Translations under genes and position numbers: made by a program
Notes under the pieces: generated by a model
Told to the model about the DNA's origin: nothing
The model's input: the letters and a program-made list of their open reading frames with translations, nothing else
Databases searched by the model: none
In this document: piece by piece, positions 54,089 through 64,000 of the stretch
Position numbering within the stretch: position 1 is the first letter of the stretch
Layout of the letters: each line of letters begins with the position of its first letter
NCBI GenBank assembly: GCA_036768485.1
Contig: JAVLUZ010000227.1
Coordinates: forward strand, 355,334-419,333
Direction of reading: 5' to 3'
Length of the DNA stretch: 64,000 nucleotides
Origin: Mermis nigrescens
Lineage: Eukaryota; Nematoda; Enoplea; Mermithida; Mermithidae

Positions 54089-54875
54089 TTGTTAGTTGAT
54101 GAAAACCATTGGCATTTGTCCATTTTTGGCCCTAAATTTACGATACTTTACCGAGGAAACTCGCCCCTTCCCACAAACTCCCATGTGCCCGTCTGCTAGC
54201 AGCTGTAATGGCGTAGCTGTGGGGGATATAGGAGGGACTAGTCTCCCCAAAGTTTCGGAAGTACGAATGTTTTCTACAAAGATCCCCTAAAGGAACAAAT
54301 TGCAAATCCTAAAGCGCTTGTGAAAGATCGTCTGAATAGATTTCGGCACTCTTCTGAACTAAAGAGCCCAAAATTTCAGGGCGCTTTGTACCTATTTATT
54401 TATATACCGCATATTTTGAATGTAATTCGAATAAACCTAAATTTTTCAGAAAAAGTTCAGCGCGTAGATCTCGCTGTGTAAAGCTAAAAACACCATTATT
54501 TTTGCCTCTCTACAAGTAGTTGTCGAGATACTTGGCTTCGAAATTTTCGTCCCCTCTCTAAATTCAGAAGGCTAGCTGCACCCTTGAGCAGCTCGGTAGA
54601 TTAAGGCGTTCCATTACATAGCCGAAAAGTTAAAAGAAACTAGGTGGAGAAAGTTACAATGCCATGATATAGAACTTAAGATTATTCACATGAGAAAGAT
54701 AACATTCTTAAAGTGGATATGATCGTTCCAGGCCCCAGCTCCAGTAAAAATGGCGGCCCCGGTATAGCTCTAGAGAACACATCTTCGTTGCATCCACTTT
54801 GTGCCCTGTGTTGTATGTTTTTTGCTTTCTTTGCCTTAAGCAGGCCTCACAGAATTTGTTGGCTGTCCGTATGGT

Positions 54876-55077
54876 TGTGGTCGTATGGCGAAAAAAACAC
54901 CATTTTTCGACGTTTCTCATCGAGAACTATCCAATGGCATCAAAACATCGCTAAAAAAGCAAAAAAAATCTCAAAATTTGAATTCTGGGGGGGTATTTTG
55001 ATTTCTGAGGGGGGGAGTATTTCAACTTCTGGGGGTGCATATCCCCCAAACACCCCCCCACCCACACACACGTGTGT
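54876..55077 (+). mobile_element. Family A MITE, 5'-truncated (duplication copy 2)
   Basis: Same truncation point as 36045-36249, so the truncation predates the duplication. Confidence 0.75.
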
Positions 55078-55453
55078 TTACACAGTATTAGTATTGTAAT
55101 GGTGGGCAATAAAATGCTCGAACCCAGGCCTCTTGATGACTTAGTGAACAGGCATTATTTCGAATAAAAATGATACCCTATCTATAACTTTCATAGCACA
55201 ATCTTCAGAATTTCTTCGCATCAATTGCCTTAATTCATATGTTATTTATTTTTATTATATTGACAGCCCCCTCTGACGAAGGAGCATGCTACATCTTCCA
55301 ACGACAATGTTATAAGTGAAAATTTGTCTTCCTCAAATTTTGTTGTTAAACTGCTTAGCTTAAGGCGATTGGGAATTTTACCGGAGAATATACTATTTTC
55401 CTAACAGGCCTGATAATAAAGAAAAATGCAGCACAGGTATAACTCGTTTGGGT

Positions 55454-55648
55454 TTAAATTTGGATATTATCACTTGCATAAATGTATGCAATTTTTAAGT
55501 CATCATTTTTCCTGCGAATATAGCCACCATCGCTTACTGCTATAGTGAACGTAATACATGCAAGCATTGATGCATTATTTCTCATCTGCTGAATAAACAA
55601 ATAATGAAATAATGCGTCAACTTTTAGCTCGTATAAGGCAGTTTTCAT
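55454..55648 (-). CDS. Small unrecognised open frame (copy-2 counterpart)
   Basis: 64 codons, matching 36625-36822 with one codon fewer (a Leu) and a few substitutions. The product is not recognised and coding status is doubtful. Confidence 0.2.
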   Translation of the reverse strand: MKTALYELKVDALFHYLFIQQMRNNASMLACITFTIAVSDGGYIRRKNDDLKIAYIYASDNIQI

Positions 55649-56431
55649 ATGGTATTTTTATAAACAAGGTCATGTTGATTCAAAATCGTGAGGCAACCGT
55701 TGTAATTTTGGAAATCGATGAGGCTTTTGAAGAAATTAATTATGTGTCTTGCAGGAACGTAGAACAGGCAATTTTTATTCTTTAAAATTGGCACATGGAA
55801 TTCGGATTCTTATTAGAGCTATATTTAATATTAGAATATGCAATTTTATTAGGATTCGTATTCGCTTATATTTAATGTGAGCAAATTTTTTAGGATCCAA
55901 AGTCGCACCAGGAAGTATTATACTAAATTAAATAATTAATAACTGCATTATGTATTTTTGAGTTGAACCAGAGAAAAATTATATTTTGCATATAAAAATA
56001 CTCGTTTGTAAGAATATGTTAAAAATAAAAAACATTAAATAAAAATAAATAACGTAAAAAATCAAAAATTATATATAAAATTATTTTAAATCATAAAAGC
56101 AATAAATCATATAGGTACCTTATCATAAAAATCATAATTTCATATAAAAATCAGAAAATCATATATTATTTAATTATCCGATTTTCTAAGGGCTAACCTC
56201 AGCACCTTTGCGACTGACCCATATTTGTCTTAATTTGGCCGCGCATAAATGAGCATCAAATTTACTGTTTTAGCTCAACTTTAGCCAAATCGCATGCTAA
56301 GGGCGAAAAATTGAATATATTCGATAATCATGATCTGGGGGGGCAGATTTATAGACGCCAGACCCGCCGGATTATTCTATTTTTGGAGCGAGAAGGGGCG
56401 CAAAGCGTAGTGGTCACTTAATGTATACGTA

Positions 56432-57136
56432 CGAGGGCGTTCAATTAATTTATGCTAGTTTTGCAATAACTTTTTTCTGTCTGTGCTATCATCATACGGT
56501 TTGTTGCATAGCATTCCCCTACACGTGCTGTACGTCTGTACGTTCTTGCACTCATTATTTCTTTCTTCATAAGTTTTCATGTCCTAGAAAATTCTTTACA
56601 CTGACCCCATATGTTCAAAATTTGAAGAATTATTTGGCTAGGCACTGATTGACGTTTGGCTCTAAAATTTTGGTAGAGAAAAGGAACTTAATGGATCTTG
56701 ATAATGCAATGTCAAAAACCTCGCCTCAATCCGTTTTATTTTTCTAGCGGTACCACTGTTTCTTTGAACACTGGTTATTTCAAATTTTACCCAGGAATGC
56801 AAAAAATTTATTCAGCCAAAATATATAAATCAGAAGGAGAAGTCATCCCAAAAAAATCCTTATGGCGTTGGATGAAAATATATGAATTACTGACTTCATT
56901 CATTGAAAATCAAAAATATGACAATTAATTGTTTTTGTGGTTTTTTGATTACTTTGTAATGTTGGGTAAAGTTTAAAAAAATTTTTAGGAGAGGAAAACT
57001 TACAAAAAAAAGAAATGGTGAGAGCAAGAACGTACAGCACATATAGGGGAATGCTATGCAACAAACCGTATGATGATAGCACAGACAGAAAAACGGTTTA
57101 TTGCAAAACTAGCACGAACATATTGAACGGCCCTCG
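56432..57136. mobile_element. Non-autonomous Tc1/mariner-type element (copy 2)
   Basis: CGAGGGCGTTCAATTAATTT to ATATTGAACGGCCCTCG between TA dinucleotides (56430-56431, 57137-57138), with inverted arms of about 115 bp. The internal frame 56698-56928 matches that of copy 1. Confidence 0.85.
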
Positions 57137-57829
57137 TACGTAATTTTAGCATAATGCAACAAAAGTGATTTATCCGATAAACCTGATCCGAGGGGCAGAT
57201 TTATGAACGCCAGATCAGCCGGATTATGCTAATTTGGGGGCGAGAAGTGGCAGAAAGCTTAGTGGTCATTACATGTATATGTACATAATTTTAGCACAAT
57301 GCAACAAAATTCATTTATCCTATAATCCTGATCCGGAGGGGCAGATTTATAAACGCCAGGTCCGCCGGATTATGCTACTTTGGGGCGAGAAGGGGCAGAA
57401 AGCCGATCAATATAGGTAACATTAAATTTTTTAAATGTCTTTTGAAAAATTTCTTATATCTTTTTGAAGAAAAAATCTTACCCTCTTTTTTCGTCTAGAA
57501 ACTCGTATACTAATTCGTTTACATTTTTCTGCTATCTTTATTTTCGATAATTCCCACTCTCTTAACTTCATATTTATCATTTTTGGAATATCTTCAAAAT
57601 ATGCTATAACGATCTATTTAATTCATCGTTTTGCTTTAAACGTAAAAAAATTTGCCCGATCAAGAATTAGCAATAACTACTTTATGTTGCAGAAAGCTAA
57701 CATGAATAACATAGTGTTTTAATTAGATTTTTCCGCATTTGATCAGTGATATTCTGTCTATTCTAGATAAAGCTATGCTGTGTCGAAGTGAAAGTAAAAA
57801 ATTTTTTATGCTCATGATCATAAAGATCG

Positions 57830-58330
57830 ACTACTAAAAAACGTTGTTTAATTTTATTAAATTCTATTTTCCCAACTTCATTTCTTCCAGTCCATTTAGG
57901 CAATCTTAGCAATTTCTGAATCTTCAACTAAATTAAAATCACCAGCAAAAACAATTTCATCAATGCGTTTATATCATCAGAATATTCTTCAAAAATTTAA
58001 GCTGGAGCATATAATCGGATAAAAGTAAAATCTGTCCACAATAATTAGAAGCAAGGTAGCGACCGGGAATTTAAAATAGTTTAGCACATTTTTCTGCGGA
58101 GAAAAGTTAGTTTTCTATTATAATTACCCCAAAAACACATTGTTGTGCAACGCTGTGATAAATCTGAAAATCTTTTTTCTAAAAATCCTCATAAAATAAA
58201 CTTTCTCGATTATTATAAAAATGTGTTTCTTGTCTAAATTCTTAGTATTTCAGATAAATCTATTACTTTTGTCTCCTATTTTAATGTTACTGCAGAATAT
58301 TAATCAGATTTCCGCAGCTGTGTAAGTTTT
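57830..58330 (-). pseudogene. LINE endonuclease fragment (second, different LINE)
   Basis: Minus-strand translation in shifting frames shows FRQETHFYNNRE (the QETH catalytic-region motif of APE endonucleases) at about 58240-58205, then YHSVAQQCVFGV, and IVFAGDFNL at about 57955-57925. The QETH spelling suggests an L1/Tx1-like lineage rather than the element at 2485-5395. Several stops, so dead. It begins about 120 bp after the duplicated segment stops matching. Confidence 0.65.
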
Positions 58331-58448
58331 TTCATTAGAGAGATTAGTTTGTGCTATGAAGAGAAGGGTTGCTTAAGAATAAAATACAGACAAGATTAGT
58401 TTAAATATTAATTAATATTACGAACTTGAAATGGAATATACATTGCTA

Positions 58449-58716
58449 CCACACATGGGCGTGGGGGGATCTAGGGGGGTCTGGACCCCCCAGAAACCAA
58501 AAGACCCCGCCCCCCAGAAATCAAAAGACCCCCCCAGAAATCAATTTTTAAAATTTTTTTTCGTTTTTTTCGCAATTTTTTGATGCCAATGGATAGTGCT
58601 TGATGAGAAACGTCGAAAAATGATGTTTTTATCGCCATATCACCGTTTTTGAGGCCATTTTTTGACCTTCAAAAAATCGTGGACCCCCCCAGAATTTTCT
58701 TGCTGCCCACGTATGA
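58449..58716 (-). mobile_element. Family A MITE, TSD TTGCTA
   Basis: CCACACATGGGCG to CCCACGTATGA, flanked by TTGCTA at 58443-58448 and 58717-58722. Confidence 0.92.
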
Positions 58717-60665
58717 TTGCTACTGAGAAAAGCTGTAAGGGTTAATATCTCAGGTAGCGCGTTAGCGCGTACCTATAATATACTTGGGTGCCCCTAACAC
58801 CTGTGCACCCCCCTACAGCTATAACGGGACACTTCTGGAAGGTGCGGTTTTTTTAAAAGAAAGATGCTAAAAAAATTCGCTGCCCGTGTTTTTTGTTTTT
58901 CTTGAAACTCAAAACTGACTGTGTAAAGAAGGTGTAAAGTTTTGTGTACCGTTATAACATAAAACGAATTTTGGGACCTTTTTATTACGGCATGTGGACA
59001 ACTGAGTTTTGATGACCTCGAACAATTGAACAGCATAGGATAATAGAGGGATGAATTCTACAGATGTCCATTTTTTTGTTTTCTGAAATTCGCATTAGTT
59101 CTCGAATGGCAGTGTAAAGAGTGCGAAAATCTGGGGGTGAAAAAGCACTTTTTGGTCGAGTTTTCAACCTGCTTATGTCTGATACTAACTCCGGTTATGA
59201 GTTTTCAAAATGTTTTCTGACGAGAAATGTAGAGCGGATCAAGGGCTACATTCTGCATATAAGCAAAGTCTTCTACGCTCTATGGTGAGTTAGATCCTGG
59301 GGTTTAAAGTTTACACTCTAGTGGATGGTGTAAAAAACGGATTTTAAATAAGATTTCTCTGCCAAATTTTTCCGCTTATAAGTCAGGGTAAATTGAATAC
59401 AGCAGTAATAAAGTGCCTCTCAGGGGCTACACATCGCAGCAAATTGCATTTAAAAAAACGCAATATTGAGTTATTTATGGGGGTGTAAAGTTCGAAATAA
59501 GAGGTAAAAAATGGGCGAAAAAACACGTTTTTTTCCGAATTTTGATTGAATAAATCATACCAAATAATTTTTGCAAGAGAATTTTGGCACACAGGAATGT
59601 ACTACGATTTAAAAGCTACAAATTGTACCAAACCGAATTTCTTTAAACTCAATGGGGAGTTCGGTACGGAATTTTAAAGTTTACAGTGTTCTAAATGATG
59701 GAAAATACGTTTTTGTTGCGTTTTTGTTCGCCGCTTTCTCCGTCCAGAAGTCGGGATAAGTCCAATAGAATAAAAATAAAATGCTTTATATCGGGTGCAT
59801 GTCAAAGCAAATTGTCTATACATTAATATTTAGCGAGTGTAAAGTCAAAACATTTGGTGTTTAAAATGCGCTTCTGTCTTGTTTTTTCTGCCTGCTTCTC
59901 CGGTTATGAGTCAGGGACACGATTATCAAGTCTAGAAATGGACCAGGAACCAAATTTGATATGCCAGTCTGGCGCATATGTTTACACTCTACAGTGTTGT
60001 AAAGTGGTTTACACCTATTGTTAGTTTGCCCATAGAACATTATGGAGACTTAATTTTTTTCATAAATATTAATCGTTATATCGGAACAATATCAAAATTA
60101 CGAATCCGACCAAAATCTTCTTTACACTAGGTGTTTACATGAAGTTTACACTACATATGTATTTATCTTCGTTTTTGAGCATTCCAGAAACCTAATTTTT
60201 TCCTGGAGTCTATAAATTTTCAAAGAATCAAATGTGAGACGTCACGTAGGTGCGTTTGTTTACATCCAAGAGTGATGTAAAGTAGTTTACACTCATTGTT
60301 TATTTGTCCTCCGACCATTGTAGACATGCAATTTTTTCATAAATGTCGGTAATAATATCCGAGTTATATTAGATTTACAAATCGGAATAAAATCCTCTTC
60401 ACACTAGGCGGTTGTGTAAAGTTTACACTGCATGTTAGCCTTTGTTCTAGAGCATTGTGTTAATGATGACGCATTTAATGGTCTTCAAAGTCTATTGTAT
60501 GTCTGTTTAAATTATCGTATTGCGTTTGCTTACCATAAAGAAACCTTAAAACATTGGGGTCTGTCTCCAATGTAATGCTAGTCGGGAAGAAGCGGCGGAA
60601 AAATTTTTAGATTCACGTTATATACCCTTGTGTACGTACATGGGCAGCAATGAAATCCTGGAGAG

Positions 60666-60888
60666 CATAGGTGGGTGGCTCCAAAGTTCTGCAGGGATGC
60701 GAAATTTTTTAAAAATTCAAATCCTTGGCCTTAAAAATGGTGCTATGGCGAAAAAAACCATTTTTGAATGTTTCTCGTCGAGCTCTATCGATTTGTATCA
60801 TTGAAACCCGGAAAAGCAAAATTTTCTTAATCATTAAATTTTGGAGGTAATGTTGGGTATTTTGCCTTCTGGGTGTGGTTACCACGCA
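60666..60888 (+). mobile_element. Family A MITE, diverged, no readable TSD
   Basis: CATAGGTGGGTGGCTCC to TTCTGGGTGTGG with the core CTCGTCGAGCTCTATCG and GGTGCTATGGCG. Confidence 0.65.
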
Positions 60889-60891
60889 TGG

Positions 60892-61013
60892 GCGAGAGGA
60901 AGGTCTAGCTGGACCCCCCCAAGAATGCTATTTTTAAGCATTTTTAGAGCTATTTTCAGCGAATTTTCCCCATCGGACCTCCCCCAGAATTTTGTCGCTG
61001 CCCATGTATATGG
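60892..61013 (-). mobile_element. Short family-A derivative, 6-bp TSD TGGTTA/TGGTAA
   Basis: CCACGCATGGGCG to CCCATGTATATGG, 122 bp. Left flank TGGTTA, right flank TGGTAA, which is also the left duplication of the next element. Confidence 0.75.
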
Positions 61014-61019
61014 TGGTAA

Positions 61020-61288
61020 CCACACATGGGCGTGGGGGGGATCTGGGGGGGGTCTGGACCCCCCCAGAAACCAAAAGATCCCCCCAGAAATCAAAAGACC
61101 ATCCCCAGAATTCAATTTTTTGAAAATTTTTTTCGTTTTTTTCGCAATTTTTTGATGCCAATGGATAGTGCTTGATGAGAAACGTCGAAAAATGGTGTTT
61201 TTATCGCCATACCACCATTTTTAAGGCCATTTTTCGACCTTCAAAAAAATCTTGGACCCCCCAGAATTTTCTTGCTGCCCACGTATGG
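61020..61288 (-). mobile_element. Family A MITE, TSD TGGTAA
   Basis: CCACACATGGGCG to CCCACGTATGG, flanked by TGGTAA at 61014-61019 and 61289-61294. Confidence 0.93.
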
Positions 61289-62536
61289 TGGTAACCCTTC
61301 AAAACCCCTTGCCCAGGTCATCCTTTTTAGATACATTCAAGTAGGGACATTATAAATTTTTATGGATATAAGAATGGAAGCATTATACGTATGTAGGTAT
61401 GTGCCCTAGTCGGGAAGGAAGCGGTGGAAAAATTCTCAAATTTTCGTTATAAACTCTTGAGTACGAATGTACGTGGGGAGCAACGAAATCCTGGGAGCAT
61501 AATGGATAGCTCCAGTTCTGCGGGGCGAAGCTCTGGTCATTGCCCAGGAATAGGGGGTAACCCTTTTTATATAGGTACATGTATAAAAATCAAGTGTGAG
61601 ACGTCAATTAGGTGCGTTTGTTTACGCTCAGCAGTAGTGTAAAGTAGTTTACACTTAATGTTTATTTGTCCTCAGACCATTGTAGAGACATAATTTTTTA
61701 CAAATGTTATAAATGTTGATCATAATATCCGAGTAATATCAGATTTACAAATCCGACTAGAATCCTCTTTACACTCGGTGGTTGTGTAAAGTTTACACTG
61801 CAAATTAATCTTCGTTCTAGAGCTTTGCGAAAACCTGAATTTTTTGCCGAAATCTGATAATTTACATGGAATCAAATAAGGGACGTCAGCTGGGCGCGTT
61901 CGTTTACACTCAACAGTGATTTAAAGTGGTTTACATCTGTGTCTATTTGTCCTTAAACCGTTATGGAGACGTAATTTTTTCATGAATGTTGATCGCAATA
62001 TCCGAGTAATATCGAATTTACAAATCCGACTAAAATCTTCTTTACACCTATTGCTAGTGTAAAGGTTACACTATATAATAAGCTCCATTCTGAGCCTCAC
62101 GGTAACTTATTTTTTACCTAAAGTCGTAAAATATATATGGAAACAAATGTGATACGTCTGCTAGGGGCGCATGAAGAGTAGTGTAAAGTGATTAACACTC
62201 TAATGTTAATTTGTTCTTAGAACATTATAGAGGTTTCATTTCTTAATAAATGCTGATCGTTATATCAGAGCAATATCGAAATTATTAATCCCACTGAAGT
62301 TCTTTACACTCTTGTGTAAAGTTTAAAATGTAAATTAAGTTTAGCTCTAGAAAGTTTTGGAAGCATATTTCTTTACAGGATGTTCTACGTAACATAAGAA
62401 TTACTAATCAGAATGTTTGCTTCTTCTACAACTAGTAGCTTTGTAAAGTTAAAACCATTCAATTATTAGAAGAAGCCGCACAGTAAATGAAATCTAGTAT
62501 TGTATTTCCAAATCTTGCTAATTAAAAGTAGGGTAC

Positions 62537-63135
62537 TAGCAAAGAAAAATGCTCCGATGGAACAAAAAGGGGAATATACTTAGGATTGTGAATTATCGAG
62601 GATGTAAAAGGACAGGACTAGGAAAAATCTCCCTATGTTATATGCCAAAAATCGCAAAATATGTTAAAAACCAGACTTTCTTTAAACAATGCAAAAAATC
62701 GAAGTATATTCTGCGGCCTTTGAAATATGTAAAAGTTTAGTAAACAATTGTTGTAGACATGTGTAAAAGAGTATCTACATGAGGTCTGTTGCACGTCAGC
62801 TTCCGTGTTTCCTACTGCTTTGAACCAACAATATCATCGATTGTCTTGAATGCATCGATATGTACTATTTTATTCAATTCGCTTAGCTACTGCATTGCTA
62901 ATTCGCTGCTTTTTTCAATCAATTTTTGGTAAATAGTTTATTTCTATTGGGAGACCGCAGAATATACTTCGATTTTTTGCATTGTTTAGAGAAAGTCTGG
63001 TTTTTAACATATTTTGCGATTTTCGGCATATAACATAGGGAGATTTTTCCTAGTCCCCTCCTTTCACATCCTCGATAATTCACAATCCCAAGTATATTCC
63101 CATTTTTAGTTCCATCGGAGCATTTTTCTTTGCTA
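62537..63135. mobile_element. Foldback element with ~180-bp arms sharing one reading frame
   Basis: The arms 62537-62716 and 62955-63135 are reverse complements (TAGCAAAGAAAAATGCTCCG and CGGAGCATTTTTCTTTGCTA at the outer ends). Both arms, read inward, are open for about 55 codons with the same peptide theme (IVNYRGC, GKISLCYMPKIAKYVKNQTF, KQCKKSKYIL). The spacer of about 235 bp is AT-rich. The product is not recognised. Confidence 0.82.
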
Positions 63136-63189
63136 TACGAATACAATTAGTCACTAAGTACATAGCGTTTTTTCAAATTTAATCGAGTA

Positions 63190-63190
63190 G

Positions 63191-63266
<76 letters not shown>
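63190..63266. repeat. (TG)n microsatellite
   Basis: About 38 TG dinucleotides with one interruption (GTTGTG), followed by G6. The remaining sequence to 64000 is AT-rich; the 101-codon frame at 63415-63720 has no recognisable domain, so I do not call it a gene. Confidence 0.97.
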
Positions 63267-63267
<1 letters not shown>

Positions 63268-64000
63268 GGGTGCAGTTTATGTTAACAGAGCTACGCAAAT
63301 GCAGAAATCATGATCCTTAAAATTGATTTTCGTAATTTTTGGATTGTAATATGAAAACAGTTTATTAAGCAGCTAAATTCGGCATTTTTTTATTCCCAAA
63401 TACAAAAATATATAGTGACTCTAAACTTCTACTCGGGATCATTTTTTATCGTAAAAGCGATGCAAAGCTACGCAGATTTTAAAATAGGTACATCCATCCC
63501 AAGAATTTTTATTTTTCTCATCCGACGATACTGGCAAAGTTGGTTATATTCTAAAATTACGGAAGAACGATATATTCTAAAATTATGGAAGAAGGAACAA
63601 TCCTCTGTCCAATTCTCCACCTGTGTTTTCCTTCAAAATATTTTTTGGTGGAAATTTCAGTGGAATGGAAAAACTTTTGATTTTCTCAAGTATTGCATTG
63701 CAGCTAACCGAATTCGTTAAATAAAATAAAGCTTTCAAATTTTAGAAACTTTTAGAACATGGAAAATAATTGGAGAACTTTGCATCAATTCTCTGAAAAT
63801 CTTTGACATTCTGTTTTTTTAGAAAAAGTAAGAAATCAGCTCTTTGGTCGTCAGATACGTTTATCAAAGCGATTGTCATTAGCTACCTACGGATATGCAA
63901 AAAGTTTGGTCTTTTAAGATACTTAATAATAAAAACCTCAACCGGCAATATAGCTACATAGGCAGTCTGTCTGTCTACACGTGTTAAACATAAAATAAGA

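Larger units (their letters stand above)
52927..57709. repeat. Long duplicated segment, copy 2
   Basis: Colinear, same orientation, with 33886-38900. Starts TAGCCAGCAGCTATCATT after an unrelated flank. It contains family-A copies at 53231-53497 (TSD AGATGA), 53827-54088 and 54876-55077, and the mariner-type element at 56432-57136. It lacks the family-B insertion of copy 1. Confidence 0.93.
58920..62400. repeat. ~280-bp degenerate units rich in TGTAAAG / CTTTACA motifs, interrupted at 60.5-61.6 kb
   Basis: The best units start near 59980, 60258, 61620, 61911 and 62165. Each has a GTTTACACTC..GTGNTGTAAAG pair, a CATTGTAGAGACATAATTTT-like block, an ATATCCGAGTAATATC block and a CTTTACACTAGG..GTGTAAAGTTTACAC pair. 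Weaker motifs extend back to 58920. MITEs and unrelated sequence (about 60530-61585) split the array. Confidence 0.82.

Overview
This is a repeat-choked piece of an animal nuclear genome, probably an arthropod: multi-exon gene with GT-AG introns, AT-rich background, non-LTR retrotransposon remnants and very many short inverted-repeat transposons. The species cannot be named from the sequence alone. I can support one host gene. It is the complete Notchless homologue (NLE/NLE1; yeast Rsa4), a WD40 ribosome-assembly factor, on the + strand from 11818 to 30067. It has ten exons, and the spliced reading frame is 486 codons plus stop (human NLE1 is about 485). Every splice phase matches. The one irregular junction is exon 6/7, where a 655-bp unit sits between two copies of a 12-bp direct repeat and no usable GT donor is present.

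Layout. 1-6.4 kb: dispersed short palindromes, two inverted copies of a small foldback element, a tRNA-like SINE, and a broken minus-strand LINE (2.5-5.4 kb). 6.7-8.4 kb: two degenerate tandem arrays. 9.0-11.4 kb: a 2.4-kb element with about 500-bp inverted arms, ending roughly 400 bp before the NLE start codon. 11.8-30.1 kb: NLE, whose introns have been swollen by transposons, microsatellites and a 554-bp foldback element. 31-34 kb: a hAT-type element and MITEs. 33.9-38.9 kb and 52.9-57.7 kb: two direct copies of a roughly 4.8-5.0 kb segment, the first running into a 100-N assembly gap (38901-39000). 41-47.6 kb: hAT-type elements, one carrying a nested insertion. 49.1-51.5 kb: a 342-bp satellite. 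51.9-52.6 kb: simpler arrays. 57.8-58.3 kb: an endonuclease fragment of a second LINE. 58.9-62.4 kb: an array of about 280-bp units full of TGTAAAG/CTTTACA motifs. 62.5-63.1 kb: a foldback element whose arms share a reading frame.

The strongest pattern beyond the gene is a group of MITE families, the commonest (family A) with around 20 copies here. They share termini of the form CCAYANRTGGGC, G-run subterminal tracts, a conserved GGGGGTGCATACCCCC hairpin, and 6-bp target-site duplications that can be read directly at 13 family-A sites. They are interleaved with hAT-type elements (8-bp duplications, CAGGCCCGTATCC, CAGTGGCGGATC, CAGGCACGTAGC and CAGGGTTGCC ends), and nesting gives relative ages. 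No autonomous transposase for the 6-bp group is present in the window.
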